Assembly: GCA_030457025.1 (NCBI GenBank)
Contig: JAKDSA010000009.1
Span: 1 to 64,000 of the forward strand
Source of the DNA: Brevibacterium sp.
GTDB lineage: Bacteria > Actinomycetota > Actinomycetes > Actinomycetales > Brevibacteriaceae
Length of the DNA: 64,000 nt
Direction of reading: 5' to 3'
Position 1 is the stretch's first letter. Every line of letters begins with the position of its first letter. This document shows positions 36,470 through 45,424 of this stretch, piece after piece. The position numbers were made by a program, and so were the translations under genes. A model generated the notes under the pieces. It was not told the origin of the DNA, searched no databases, and saw only the letters and a program-made list of their open reading frames with translations.

Positions 36470-37165
36470 TCAGGCCTCAGAAAGAATCTCCTGGGACAGC
36501 CATTCCAGGCTGGATTCTGCGTCAAGCGCTCTCTCGTCCGTGACGATCAGCGGCCGGTCCGGTGTCAGTGCGACCACTGCGGCCGATTCGACTCGAGAGT
36601 CTCGCATCGCCTGGTCGATGTTCGCGGTCTCCCCTGCAACGGTGATGCCGACACCTTCGAACCGGGAGCGGATGACCTTGACCGATGCCCGTCCCAAGTC
36701 GATCGGAGGAACGTCGATCGTGTGGACGACCACAGACGTGACCTCACCGTCTCCCCCGTGAGCCGAGGAGGAGCTCGCGGCCCCCGTGCGCGCATCGACG
36801 CTGGCCCCGATGCGGACGGCGCCGAGGATGCTCAGCGCCCGAGAGATCGGTGGAACATCCTCGGCGATGACGATGCGTTCGTGGACTGTGCCGACGATGC
36901 CCATGGCACGAAGGATTCCGCCGAGCTTCGCACTCCGGTCGAGCACCTCGGCGCGGTCGAGTTCTACGGGCTTCGACAGCGCCTTGACCAGGCGAGGGTC
37001 AGTGACTTCGCGGCCGTCGACCATCGGCGTGTCCGGGGCCGGGCCGGTCAGGACGATGTCCTCGGCTCCGCCCATGACGATCGGGAAATCGAGCAGCTCG
37101 AACACCGGGTTGAGCGTTCCGGCCGAGCTGTCTGTGGGTGCTTCGAAGTAATGGAAGTCAGTCAA
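36470..37165 (-). CDS. Conserved hypothetical protein
   Basis: 231 residues from TTG 37165; the start overlaps the DivIVA-repeat gene by 8 nt. I do not recognise a family. It is soluble, rich in Val, Asp and Ala, without membrane segments or signal peptide, and has no obvious catalytic motif. Three blocks look structured (residues ~25-60, 75-125, 140-195), separated by a Ser/Gly/Ala-rich linker (GAASSSSAHGGDG). Its position between a DivIVA-repeat protein and a PrmC-like protein suggests one transcription unit of three genes. Confidence 0.65.
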   Translation of the reverse strand: MTDFHYFEAPTDSSAGTLNPVFELLDFPIVMGGAEDIVLTGPAPDTPMVDGREVTDPRLVKALSKPVELDRAEVLDRSAKLGGILRAMGIVGTVHERIVIAEDVPPISRALSILGAVRIGASVDARTGAASSSSAHGGDGEVTSVVVHTIDVPPIDLGRASVKVIRSRFEGVGITVAGETANIDQAMRDSRVESAAVVALTPDRPLIVTDERALDAESSLEWLSQEILSEA

Positions 37166-37718
37166 CGGAGGCCATCACTTCGACGACGCGGTCGATGAAC
37201 GCATCCACCTGGTCTTCGTCGTAGGCTTTGTTGCCCTTGGCCGTCTTGAACAGGACGCGGCGGACCTGGTCGACGCTCATCGCCACGCCCTGCGTGAAGT
37301 AGGCGTTGACCTTCTCACACATGTCATCGACCTGATCGATGTCGTAGCCGATGACCCCCGGAGCCGGATTGTCGAAGTGCTCACCGGGTTCGCGGACCAG
37401 GCGTCCCCGCAGGGACGCGGCCACACGGGTCAGTTCGGATACCCAGGCATCTTGGCCCGACTGTGCGATCAGGCGGTCACGCGCCTGTTTGGCGAAGGCG
37501 TCTTCGAGGCGGTCGAGGGCGGCGTCGACGACGGCGACGTGGTAACCCTTGCGCACCAGGTCGAAGCCGACCGTCCGCACAGCGCGGGAGTCGAGGTCAC
37601 CGGGCTGCGGGGTGGGACGTTCGAAGGATTCGCGTGCACGTTTGAAGAAGCTGTCGACCTGTTTCGGGTCGTAGCCGTTCTTCCATCCGGACATTCGGGG
37701 GAAGGTCGTGTCCGCCAT
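37158..37718 (-). CDS. DivIVA-domain repeat protein
   Basis: 186 residues from ATG 37718, preceded by GGAGG. Four copies of the DivIVA-type pattern G-Y/F-D-x(2-3)-Q-V-D-x-F are visible: residues 16-32 (GYDPKQVDSFFKR), 51-75 (degenerate), 124-141 (GYDIDQVDDM) and 158-182 (AYDEDQVDAFIDR). The motif in DivIVA/Wag31 binds curved polar membrane. Here there is no long coiled coil, so this is not the main polar scaffold but a repeat member of the family. Its role is unknown; a cell-pole or division function is inference. Confidence 0.8.
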   Translation of the reverse strand: MADTTFPRMSGWKNGYDPKQVDSFFKRARESFERPTPQPGDLDSRAVRTVGFDLVRKGYHVAVVDAALDRLEDAFAKQARDRLIAQSGQDAWVSELTRVAASLRGRLVREPGEHFDNPAPGVIGYDIDQVDDMCEKVNAYFTQGVAMSVDQVRRVLFKTAKGNKAYDEDQVDAFIDRVVEVMASVD

Positions 37719-37801
37719 GTTGCCTCCAGAAGCCAATCGAGCGAAAGTGTCATTTCCACCATGATAAATGGCAGACGCGGAAAATGCGTGTTCGAGGCGT
37801 C

Positions 37802-39109
37802 TCAGTCGGCGGCGGCGAGCTGTCCGCAGGCCCCGTCGATGTCCGAACCGCGCGTATCGCGGATGGTCGTCGGGATCCCCTGGTCGATGAGGCGGCGCAC
37901 GAATTCGTTCGCTGCCTCCGGCTCGGAGGCTGTCCACACGGAGCCGGGCGTCGGGTTGAGCGGGATCGGGTTGACGTGGACCCAACCACGACCGCGAGCA
38001 TTGAGCTTCTTCGCCAGCAGCTCCGCACGCCAGGGGTGGTCGTTCATGTCCTTGATGAGCGCGTATTCGATGCTCACCCGACGACCTGTCGCCTGATAGT
38101 AGTTGTATGCGGCGTCGATGGCTTCATCGGCCTTCCAGCGGGTGTTGACCGGGATCATCTCATCGCGCAGCTCGTCATCGGGTGCGTGGAGGCTCAGCGC
38201 GAAGGTGACCGGGATCTCCTCGGCGGCAAGTTTGTTGATGCCTGGGACCAGGCCGACCGTGGAGATGGTGATCCGGCGGGCCGACATTCCCAGTCCCTGC
38301 GGTGCAGGCTCGACGAACCGGCGCACCGCGTTCATCACGCGTTTGTAGTTGGCCAGCGGTTCGCCCATTCCCATGAAGACGATATTGGAGACACGTTCGG
38401 GTCCCGTCGCCGAGGCGGCCGCTTCCGGTGCGTCGACCGTGGCCTCAGATGATTCGCCCTGAGCCTCATCGGCTTCGGCCCCGAGCGCGGTCTCACCATC
38501 TGCTGGCATGTCGCCCGAGGGAGCGGGCGCGAGCTCGCCGTCAGCGATGACCTGGTTGGCGCGGATGACCTGGTCGACGATCTCGGCCGCGGACATGTTG
38601 CGTGTCAGCCCCTGCTGGCCTGTCGCGCAGAAGGGGCAGTTCATTCCGCAGCCGCACTGGCTGGAGACACACAGGGTGACGCGGTTGCGGTAGCGCATGA
38701 GCACCGATTCGACGAGCGCACCGTCGTAGAGGCGCCACAGGAACTTGATCGTGTCGCCGTTCTCGGTCCGCAGACGACGAACCTCTGTCAGGAGGTGGGG
38801 GAAGAAGCGCTCTTGCAGGTCCGCGCGCAGATCCTTGGGCAGATCCGTCATGGACTCGACGTCGCTCTGGTAATGCGAGAAGTAGTGGGTCGAGATCTGC
38901 TTGGCCCGGAAGGCAGGCAGTCCCATCTCTTTGACGGCCGCGATGCGTTCGTCCATCGTCATGTCGGCCAAATGCTGCTTCGGCTGACTGGCTCGCGGTG
39001 ATTTGAAATTGAGCAGCGGACGACCGTCACGCGTCGGTGTCTTCGATGTCGTGCCGTCTGCATGTTCGACGACGGGCCGTGTCTGCCTGTTACCTGCTTG
39101 AGAACTCAC
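37802..39109 (-). CDS. rlmN: Dual-specificity 23S rRNA/tRNA adenine-C2 methyltransferase RlmN
   Basis: 435 residues, GTG start. The radical-SAM cluster motif is CGMNCPFC (Cys154, Cys158, Cys161), and the rest of the RlmN pattern follows (VFMGMGEPLANY; ITISTVGLVPGI; FALSLHAPDDELR). It methylates A2503 of 23S rRNA and A37 of some tRNAs. An acidic, Ala/Glu-rich insertion of ~48 residues (about 190-238) splits the radical-SAM domain between VIRANQVIAD and the SNIVFMGMGE strand; the usual enzyme is about 350-390 residues. Confidence 0.96.
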   Translation of the reverse strand: MSSQAGNRQTRPVVEHADGTTSKTPTRDGRPLLNFKSPRASQPKQHLADMTMDERIAAVKEMGLPAFRAKQISTHYFSHYQSDVESMTDLPKDLRADLQERFFPHLLTEVRRLRTENGDTIKFLWRLYDGALVESVLMRYRNRVTLCVSSQCGCGMNCPFCATGQQGLTRNMSAAEIVDQVIRANQVIADGELAPAPSGDMPADGETALGAEADEAQGESSEATVDAPEAAASATGPERVSNIVFMGMGEPLANYKRVMNAVRRFVEPAPQGLGMSARRITISTVGLVPGINKLAAEEIPVTFALSLHAPDDELRDEMIPVNTRWKADEAIDAAYNYYQATGRRVSIEYALIKDMNDHPWRAELLAKKLNARGRGWVHVNPIPLNPTPGSVWTASEPEAANEFVRRLIDQGIPTTIRDTRGSDIDGACGQLAAAD

Positions 39110-39159
39110 ACGTCCATTGTCTCATGAGAGCAAATCTCGTGGAGTGTGTGGGCCGCCAC

Positions 39160-39221
39160 GGGTCTGCCGTCCCGGTTGTCGGGGTCTGCCGGCCCGGTTG
39201 TCGGGTCTGCCGACCCGGCTT
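39160..39221. repeat. Three ~21-nt tandem repeats between cdsA and rlmN
   Basis: GGGTCTGCCGTCCCGGTTGT and two near copies follow each other in the 121-nt gap; the last copy is less perfect (GACCCGGCTT). No promoter is obvious in the gap. Confidence 0.8.
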
Positions 39222-39230
39222 CGGCGCCTC

Positions 39231-40253
39231 TCAGAGGTAGCCGGGCAGGACCGAGAACATCACCAGAGCCACCGGGGCGGTGGGCAGGATCGAATCCAGT
39301 CGGTCCATGACTCCACCGTGGCCAGGCAGCAGTGTTCCCATGTCTTTGAGTTCGAGGTCGCGCTTGATCATCGATTCGCTGAAGTCACCGAGGGTGGCGA
39401 ACGCCGGGATGACGACGCCGAAGACCAGCCCGGTCCAAAACGGGGCGTCGAAGAGAGTCACCGCGAGGACGGTCGCGACGGCTGCGGCGAAGATCACCGA
39501 GCCGATATAGCCCTCCCAGGACTTCTTCGGGGAGATCCTGGGTGCGATCGGATGCTTGCCCCACAGGACTCCGAAGACGTAGCCGCCGGTATCGGAGGCG
39601 ACGACGCTGGCGAGGAACAGGATGACGTAGAGGTTCCCGTCGGGCTGTGTCAGCAGATAGACGAGGAAGCAGGCCATGAGGCCGACGTAGGTCAGCGCGA
39701 ACAGAGACAGCGAGACATCTTTGACCGCGTTCTTGCGTCGCTCGACCATGGTGAAGAGCATGACGGCCCCGGCGCTGGCGGCGAAAGTCACCCACAGTGC
39801 TTCCCGGCCGCCGACGAAGGTCGCCACCACCATGCACGCGGCCGACACCATGGTCGGGATCCGCGACACCACTGAGCCCGACCGAGACAGCGCATTGGCC
39901 AGCTCCCACATCGCAGCGACGATGGCGATGAGGATGATGAAGAGGAAGGAGATCGGGAAGACGATGAGGGAGACCAGGACGACGCCGCCGATGAGCAGCC
40001 CGATGCCGATTGCGGCCGGCAGGTTTCGTCCGGCCTTGCCGTAGTCCTTCGGTTCCTCCTCTGGAGCCTCCTGCCCGGTCTCCGCGGCCGGGTTCGTCTC
40101 CGGGTCTTCCGGCGAGTAGGCCTTGTCGGAATTGCGCAGGTCTCTGCGCTTGGGGAAGGGGGCCTCAGAACCCGACGCACGGGCAGCCGCATCCGACTCC
40201 CCGGAGGGAGTCGGATCGGGTGCTTGATCGCCTGGCCCGGTCAACGCAATCAT
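39231..40253 (-). CDS. cdsA: Phosphatidate cytidylyltransferase
   Basis: 340 residues. It makes CDP-diacylglycerol from phosphatidate and CTP in the membrane. The first ~75 residues are polar and Pro/Glu-rich, then eight or so membrane segments follow, ending with the CDS signature around DLELKDMGTLLPGHGG (residues ~298-313). The start overlaps the frr stop by 1 nt (TGATG). Confidence 0.96.
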   Translation of the reverse strand: MIALTGPGDQAPDPTPSGESDAAARASGSEAPFPKRRDLRNSDKAYSPEDPETNPAAETGQEAPEEEPKDYGKAGRNLPAAIGIGLLIGGVVLVSLIVFPISFLFIILIAIVAAMWELANALSRSGSVVSRIPTMVSAACMVVATFVGGREALWVTFAASAGAVMLFTMVERRKNAVKDVSLSLFALTYVGLMACFLVYLLTQPDGNLYVILFLASVVASDTGGYVFGVLWGKHPIAPRISPKKSWEGYIGSVIFAAAVATVLAVTLFDAPFWTGLVFGVVIPAFATLGDFSESMIKRDLELKDMGTLLPGHGGVMDRLDSILPTAPVALVMFSVLPGYL

Positions 40254-40810
40254 CAGACCTCGAGGAGCTCAGCTTCCTTCTTGGACAGCATCTGATCGAC
40301 GCTGTCGACCTTCTTCTTCGTCAGGTCGTCGAGTTCGGAGATTCCACGTGTGACCTCGTCCTCGCCGGCGTCTCCGTCTTTCTTGATGCGTTCGAGGGTC
40401 TCTTTGGCATGGCGACGGATATTGCGGATCGAGACCTTGCCGTCTTCAGCCTTGCTCTTGACGATCTTGACGTATTCTTTGCGGCGCTCCTCGGTGAGTT
40501 CCGGGAGTACGACGCGGATGACGTTGCCGTCATTGGCCGGGTTGGCGCCGATGTCCGAGTTGCGCAGAGCGGTCTCGATGTCTCCCAGTGCTCCACGATC
40601 GTAGGGAGTCACGAGGATCGTGCGAGCTTCCGGGGTCTGGAACGAGGCCAGCTGTTGCAGAGGCGTCGGTGCACCGTAGTAGTCGATCTCGATCGCGGCG
40701 AACAGTGCGGGATTGGCGCGGCCGGTGCGGATGGACGAGAAGTCCTCCTGCGTGAATTCCACGGCTTTGTCCATTTTCTCTCTGGCCTCGGCCAGTGTTT
40801 CTTCAATCAC
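40253..40810 (-). CDS. frr: Ribosome recycling factor
   Basis: 185 residues, the exact family length, GTG start. It opens [19 protein letters not shown] and contains the RRF core [10 protein letters not shown] and [19 protein letters not shown]. With EF-G it splits post-termination ribosomes. It is followed directly by cdsA and preceded by pyrH, the standard order. Confidence 0.98.
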   Translation of the reverse strand: MIEETLAEAREKMDKAVEFTQEDFSSIRTGRANPALFAAIEIDYYGAPTPLQQLASFQTPEARTILVTPYDRGALGDIETALRNSDIGANPANDGNVIRVVLPELTEERRKEYVKIVKSKAEDGKVSIRNIRRHAKETLERIKKDGDAGEDEVTRGISELDDLTKKKVDSVDQMLSKKEAELLEV

Positions 40811-40938
40811 GACTCACTCTTTCCGTCGGTGGGAGCTTTGGTTTCATTCTATGGGCCATAGCTCGCGAATGCCGCACTCGATCGGACCAGGGAGAGTCCT
40901 GGCCTTCGTGTGAGGAGATGTTTCGGTCTGGCCTGGGG

Positions 40939-41691
40939 CTATTTGACGACGGTGCCGATCTTATCGCCGACGATCGCCTTGCGCAGATTCCCCTCGCCTT
41001 GCATGCCGAAGACGTGCATGGGCAGCTTGTTGTCCATGCACAGGGAGAAGGCGGTTGCGTCGACGACCTTGAGGCCCTTCTGCAGCGCCTCCTGGTAGGT
41101 GATTTCGGCGATCTTCTCCGCGCTCGGGTCGATCTTCGGGTCGGCTGTGTAGACGCCGTCAACCCCGTTCTTGGCGATGAGGACTTCGTCGGCGTGGATC
41201 TCCAGCGCACGCTGGGCGGCGACGGTATCGGTGGAGAAGTAGGGCAGTCCGGCTCCGGCGCCGAAGATGACCACCCGGTTCTTCTCCATATGACGCATGG
41301 CCCGGCGCGGAATGTAGGATTCGGCGACCTGTGACATGGGAATGGCGGTCTGCACGCGAGTTTCGACTCCGAGCTGCTCGAGAAAGTCCTGCAGCGCGAG
41401 GCAGTTCATCACGGTTCCCAGCATGCCCATGTAGTCGGCACGAGTGCGATCCATTCCCCGCTGGGACAGCTCTGCTCCACGGAAGAAGTTTCCGCCGCCG
41501 ACGACGATGCTGACCTCCACCTCGTCGACGGTGGGGGCTACTTCCCTGGCCACAGTGGCAACGACATCGGGGTCGACTCCGATTTTGCCTCCACCGAACA
41601 CTTCACCTGAGAGTTTGAGGAGCACGCGGCGGCGATGGGTGCGGACTGGTCTGCTGGCGTAGCTGGATTCGTGAACCGGGGTGGATGTCAT
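40939..41691 (-). CDS. pyrH: UMP kinase
   Basis: 250 residues from ATG 41691 with GAAGGA upstream. Amino-acid-kinase fold: [21 protein letters not shown] (residues ~64-73), and [16 protein letters not shown]. It phosphorylates UMP to UDP. The N-terminus has ~20 extra residues before the kinase core, common in actinobacteria. It starts 174 nt after tsf, from which it is separated by a strong terminator. Confidence 0.97.
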   Translation of the reverse strand: MTSTPVHESSYASRPVRTHRRRVLLKLSGEVFGGGKIGVDPDVVATVAREVAPTVDEVEVSIVVGGGNFFRGAELSQRGMDRTRADYMGMLGTVMNCLALQDFLEQLGVETRVQTAIPMSQVAESYIPRRAMRHMEKNRVVIFGAGAGLPYFSTDTVAAQRALEIHADEVLIAKNGVDGVYTADPKIDPSAEKIAEITYQEALQKGLKVVDATAFSLCMDNKLPMHVFGMQGEGNLRKAIVGDKIGTVVK

Positions 41692-41755
41692 TTAGTCCTT
41701 CTTCCGTCTGGGCAGCTTCGAGCCCGGATGAGTCGTCGGTGTCAGTGTAGCGAAA

Positions 41756-41785
41756 ACGGGGCCGGACCGAATGGTCCGACCCCGT
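41756..41785 (-). terminator. Rho-independent terminator of rpsB-tsf
   Basis: On the minus strand ACGGGGTCGGACC and GGTCCGGCCCCGT form 13 pairs (one G-U) around loop ATTC, followed by TTTTCG. It lies about 80 nt after the tsf stop. Confidence 0.9.
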
Positions 41786-41864
41786 CAGCCGATTGAGAGT
41801 TCACTCTCAAATCAGACGACTGCTGTGCGGGTCGGTGACGACTCGCTCAACGGTCAATTGTGAT

Positions 41865-42692
41865 TCAGGCTCCGACGCGGTAACGCAGGAATCCGGTGGC
41901 TTTGACGCCGGCCGCTTCGAGGACCTTGCTCACGGACTGCTTGGGATCCTTGGCGAATCCCTGGTCGAGCAGGCAGTTCTCCTTGAAGAAGCCGTTGACG
42001 CGGCCTTCGATGATCTTGGGCAGAGCCTTCTCAGGCTTGCCTTCGTTCTTCGCGGTGTCCTCAGCGATGCGACGTTCGTTCTCCACGAGCTCGGCTGGGA
42101 CCTCGTCACGGGAGAAGTACTTCGGGCTCATCGCAGCGATGTGCACGGCGACATCGTGTGCGACAGTTGCGTCGTCACCTTCGTATGCCAGCAGGACGCC
42201 CACCTGAGGCGGCAGGTCCTTGTTCGTGCGGTGCAGGTAGGACTCGACCTTTGCGCCTTCGATGCGTCCGACGCGACGGAGGGCAACCTTCTCGCCCAGA
42301 GTCGCACCGCTTTCGGTGATGAACTCCGAGACGGGCTTGCCGTCCTTGGTGGACTCGAGGACGGCCTCGGCCGAATCGGCGTTGCTGGACACGGCCAGGG
42401 CCAGAACTTCGTCAGCGAGTGCGACGAAGGGATCGGACTTCGCAACGAAGTCGGTCTCCGAGTTGAGTTCGATCATCGTTCCGACGCCGCCCTCGACCTG
42501 CGTGGCCACGAGTCCGTCGGAGGTCGAGCGACCTTCACGCTTGGTGGCGCCCTTGAGACCCTTCACACGGAGGACCTCGATGGCTTTCGCCTGATCGCCG
42601 TCTGCTTCGTCAAGAGCCTTCTTGACATCCATCATTCCGGCGCCGGTCTTCTCGCGCAGCACCTTGATATCGGCGGCAGTGTAGTTTGCCAT
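41865..42692 (-). CDS. tsf: Elongation factor Ts
   Basis: 275 residues from ATG 42692, with TAGGAGAG upstream. The N-terminal UBA-like domain (LREKTGAGMMDVKKALDEADGD) and the EF-Tu-binding TDFVAKSD segment (near residue 80) are clear. It exchanges GDP for GTP on EF-Tu. It lies 34 nt after rpsB, in the usual pair. Confidence 0.98.
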   Translation of the reverse strand: MANYTAADIKVLREKTGAGMMDVKKALDEADGDQAKAIEVLRVKGLKGATKREGRSTSDGLVATQVEGGVGTMIELNSETDFVAKSDPFVALADEVLALAVSSNADSAEAVLESTKDGKPVSEFITESGATLGEKVALRRVGRIEGAKVESYLHRTNKDLPPQVGVLLAYEGDDATVAHDVAVHIAAMSPKYFSRDEVPAELVENERRIAEDTAKNEGKPEKALPKIIEGRVNGFFKENCLLDQGFAKDPKQSVSKVLEAAGVKATGFLRYRVGA

Positions 42693-42726
42693 TCTCTCTC
42701 CTAAAAGTTGGTGGAGTTAAAGGAAA

Positions 42727-43749
42727 TCAGGACTCTGTCGACTCGGTGGAGTCAGCGGCAGCCTCGGCAGCAGGAGCTTCGGTCGCCTCGTCAGCGGCCT
42801 TTGCAGCAGCCTCAACTGGGGGCTCGTCGGTCGCCTCTTCAGCCGCAGCAGCGGCATCAGCGGCAGGCTTCTCAATAGGATCCGCAGCCGGAGCGGCAGC
42901 GTCGGCTGGCTTCTCAGCAGCAGCCGGCTTTTCAGCGTCTGCAGCCGGAGCGGCAGCTTCCTCAGAAGCAGGAGCGTTGCCCTCGAGCAGTTCGCGTTCC
43001 CACTCAGGCATCGGTTCGACGGCCGAGACGTTCTTCTCTCCGCTGTCGTCGTCCGAGGAGTGGCGTGCGATGAGGCCCTCTGCCACGGCGTCGGCGATCA
43101 CGCGGGTGAGCAGGGACACCGAGCGGATGGCGTCGTCGTTGCCCGGGATCGGGTAGTTGACGTCGTCAGGGTCGCAGTTGGTGTCGAGGATCGCGATGAC
43201 CGGGATGCCCAGCTTGCGTGCTTCGTCGACAGCCAGGTGTTCCTTCTTGGTGTCGACGATCCAGACGGCCGACGGGGTCCGCTGCATGTCGCGGATACCG
43301 CCGAGGGTCTTCTCCAGCTTGTCCTTCTCACGACGGAGAATGAGCAGTTCCTTCTTGGTGTGTGAGGAACCTGCAACGTCATCGAAGTCGATCTCTTCGA
43401 GTTCCTTCAGGCGGCGCAGACGCAGGGAGATGGTCTGGAAGTTGGTGAGCATACCACCGAGCCAGCGCTGGTTGACGTAGGGCTGGCCCACGCGCTTGGC
43501 CTGTTCGGCGATCGATTCCTGTGCCTGCTTCTTGGTGCCGACGAAGAGGATCGAGCCACCGTGGGTCACGGTTTCCTTGACGAATTCGAATGCAGTGTCG
43601 ATGTATCCCAGCGACTTCTGCAGGTCGATGATGTAGATGCCGTTGCGCTCGGTGAAGATGAAGCGCTTCATCTTCGGGTTCCAACGACGGGTCTGGTGTC
43701 CAAAGTGAACGCCGCTGTCGAGCAGCTGGCGGATGGTGACGACGGCCAT
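42727..43749 (-). CDS. rpsB: 30S ribosomal protein S2
   Basis: 340 residues from ATG 43749 with GAGGAGG upstream. S2 signatures [19 protein letters not shown] (residues ~7-25) and [13 protein letters not shown] (around residue 180) are present. After the S2 core (to ~residue 265) it carries a ~75-residue Ala/Glu/Pro-rich tail ending ADSTESTES. Such tails occur in actinobacteria and are probably disordered. S2 binds late in 30S assembly and is next to S1. Confidence 0.97.
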   Translation of the reverse strand: MAVVTIRQLLDSGVHFGHQTRRWNPKMKRFIFTERNGIYIIDLQKSLGYIDTAFEFVKETVTHGGSILFVGTKKQAQESIAEQAKRVGQPYVNQRWLGGMLTNFQTISLRLRRLKELEEIDFDDVAGSSHTKKELLILRREKDKLEKTLGGIRDMQRTPSAVWIVDTKKEHLAVDEARKLGIPVIAILDTNCDPDDVNYPIPGNDDAIRSVSLLTRVIADAVAEGLIARHSSDDDSGEKNVSAVEPMPEWERELLEGNAPASEEAAAPAADAEKPAAAEKPADAAAPAADPIEKPAADAAAAAEEATDEPPVEAAAKAADEATEAPAAEAAADSTESTES

Positions 43750-43963
43750 ACCGACGTCCTCCTCTCTCTTGCGCCCGGAGGCGCTTTTACGTCATTGTTC
43801 TCCGCCGGCATTGAGCCGACGGCAACAGTGACATTTTCGGTTGATTCCTGGTACTCGGTTCATCCGCCCCACAAATTGGCCTTTGCAGGCTATTTGCACC
43901 ATGGGATGGAGAAGAAATCGAATACGCGTAGTCAGAAGACACGCTTCTGCTGATGCCAGTCTA
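43750..43963 (-). promoter_or_regulatory. rpsB promoter and structured 5' leader
   Basis: On the minus strand TAGACT (43958-43963) is a good -10, giving a leader of about 200 nt. The leader holds an 8-bp hairpin CCGTCGGC-TCAAT-GCCGGCGG (43802-43822) and a 5-bp hairpin GCGCC-TCCG-GGCGC (43771-43784) just before the Shine-Dalgarno. S2 leaders are autoregulated in several bacteria; whether this one is cannot be told here. Confidence 0.5.
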
Positions 43964-44313
43964 TCCCTGTTGCCCAAGCCTTTTCCAATCGGTCGGGCGC
44001 CTGCCGAATGGGCGCCATCACACCTTCGGCAGCTTTCCGACTGCCAGGCGGAAGCGATCATCCTCGACTCGTGTCTGATGATGTGTGGATATCGGTGCCC
44101 CGTGCTGGTGTGACAGCATCGAAACCGCATCGGACCTCTCGGACTCAGAACGTGCGCAACTGTCTGATCAGGCGGTTCGCGCAGCGACTCGTGGGTCGTC
44201 TCCTGAGGATCGTCGCACGACTCGTGTTCGTTTCGCCTGTGGACATCAGCACACCGTCCACAGGCACTGTCCGTGCACCTGACATCTCGCAGCGACCCGG
44301 CTTCCATGGGTTC
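43964..44313 (+). other. Region between rpsB promoter and the peptidase gene
   Basis: 350 nt that stay open in the peptidase frame from 44008, but the product is Arg/Ser-rich and without homology, so it is more likely untranslated DNA with the peptidase promoter. No strong terminator or repeat is visible. Confidence 0.4.
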
Positions 44314-45351
44314 ATGGACTGCGTCGTCGATCCTCCGCACACCGCCCGGCTGACCCGAACTCGATCTCCGTCGGCGTCTTGCTGCTTGCGTCTCATCGCT
44401 GCCGTGAGCTTGATGGTCTTCGCCTTCACCTTCGCCGAGGCGGGGATGCCGTTCGCGGCTTCTGCCGAACCCGGTTCCCACGATCGGACCACGTGGGTCT
44501 CTCCTGTGCCTGCGATGGAGATCATCGAGGCCTTCGATCCGCCCTCGGAGGCGTGGTTGAAGGGGCACCGAGGCATCGATGTTCTCACGGTCAGTGGTGA
44601 ACCGCTGCGGGCCCCTGCCGCAGGCACCATTCGCTTCCGCGGTACCGTGGTCGGCACCGCGACCGTGAGCATCGAGACGGACTCCGGGCATGTGGTCTCT
44701 CTCCAACCGGCGGAGTCGGAGCTGAAGATGGGAGAGAAGTTCGCCGCCGGTGCACGGATCGGAACGGTCGCCGAGGGCGGCCACTGTGACGAATCGTGCC
44801 TGCACATCGGTGTCTGGAAGTCCGAGGGAAAGAAGAAGTACCTCGACCCGGCGGGCTTCTTCGGACAGGAGCAGTCGATCCTCTTGCCGCTGTCACGCAA
44901 ACCCGCACGGGAACCTACCGGGGACTCCGCAACGTCGGGAGCAGGCGCTTGGGGTGGGCACCGCAACGGTCGGATCCCCGCTGCCGCGATGTGCTCGCTG
45001 ACGTCGGCACCAGGACAGATGCTGCGCTGCGATGCCCAAGCGGCGTTCGACCGGATGTCCCATGCCTATGAAGCCAGATTCTCGACTCCGATCTCCGTCA
45101 CGGATGCCTACCGCGACTACGACACCCAGGTCATCCTGAAAAGGCGCAAAGGCCGGATGGCGGCAACTCCAGGAACCTCGAACCACGGTTGGGCATTGGC
45201 AGTCGACTTAGGCGGCGGAATCAACTCGTTCGGCAGCGCCGAGCATCAGTGGATGCGTGCCAACGCACCCAAATTCGGCTGGATCCATCCGGGCTGGGCC
45301 CGCCAGTCTGGTTCACTGCCCGAGCCGTGGCACTGGGAATTCAGAAAGTGA
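44314..45351 (+). CDS. Secreted M23-like and M15 (VanY-type) peptidase fusion
   Basis: About 345 residues if started at ATG 44314, whose product has a signal-like hydrophobic segment (RLIAAVSLMVFAFTF) ending near EAGMPFAASAEP; the frame is open from 44008. The first domain is LytM/M23-like: KGHRGIDV and SCLHIGVW, where Cys replaces the first His of HxH, so it is probably non-catalytic. The second is an M15 D-Ala-D-Ala carboxypeptidase: SNHGWALAVDL and PEPWHWEF carry the zinc ligands and catalytic residues. It is expected to act on peptidoglycan outside the cell. Position beside rpsB matches the M23-type gene in mycobacteria, but there the M15 domain is not part of it, as far as I know. Confidence 0.78.
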   Translation: MDCVVDPPHTARLTRTRSPSASCCLRLIAAVSLMVFAFTFAEAGMPFAASAEPGSHDRTTWVSPVPAMEIIEAFDPPSEAWLKGHRGIDVLTVSGEPLRAPAAGTIRFRGTVVGTATVSIETDSGHVVSLQPAESELKMGEKFAAGARIGTVAEGGHCDESCLHIGVWKSEGKKKYLDPAGFFGQEQSILLPLSRKPAREPTGDSATSGAGAWGGHRNGRIPAAAMCSLTSAPGQMLRCDAQAAFDRMSHAYEARFSTPISVTDAYRDYDTQVILKRRKGRMAATPGTSNHGWALAVDLGGGINSFGSAEHQWMRANAPKFGWIHPGWARQSGSLPEPWHWEFRK

Positions 45352-45424
45352 TGACTTCTACCGGACCGACCCTGGCGGGAGAAGCCGATTGGCCGGCGGC
45401 ACAACCGCGGTCGGCCTCGGGTGA

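Noticed and set aside
43792-44805. Minus-strand ORF of 337 codons overlapping the peptidase gene
   Set aside because: Arg/His-rich with no homology and opposite to the convincing M23-M15 protein.
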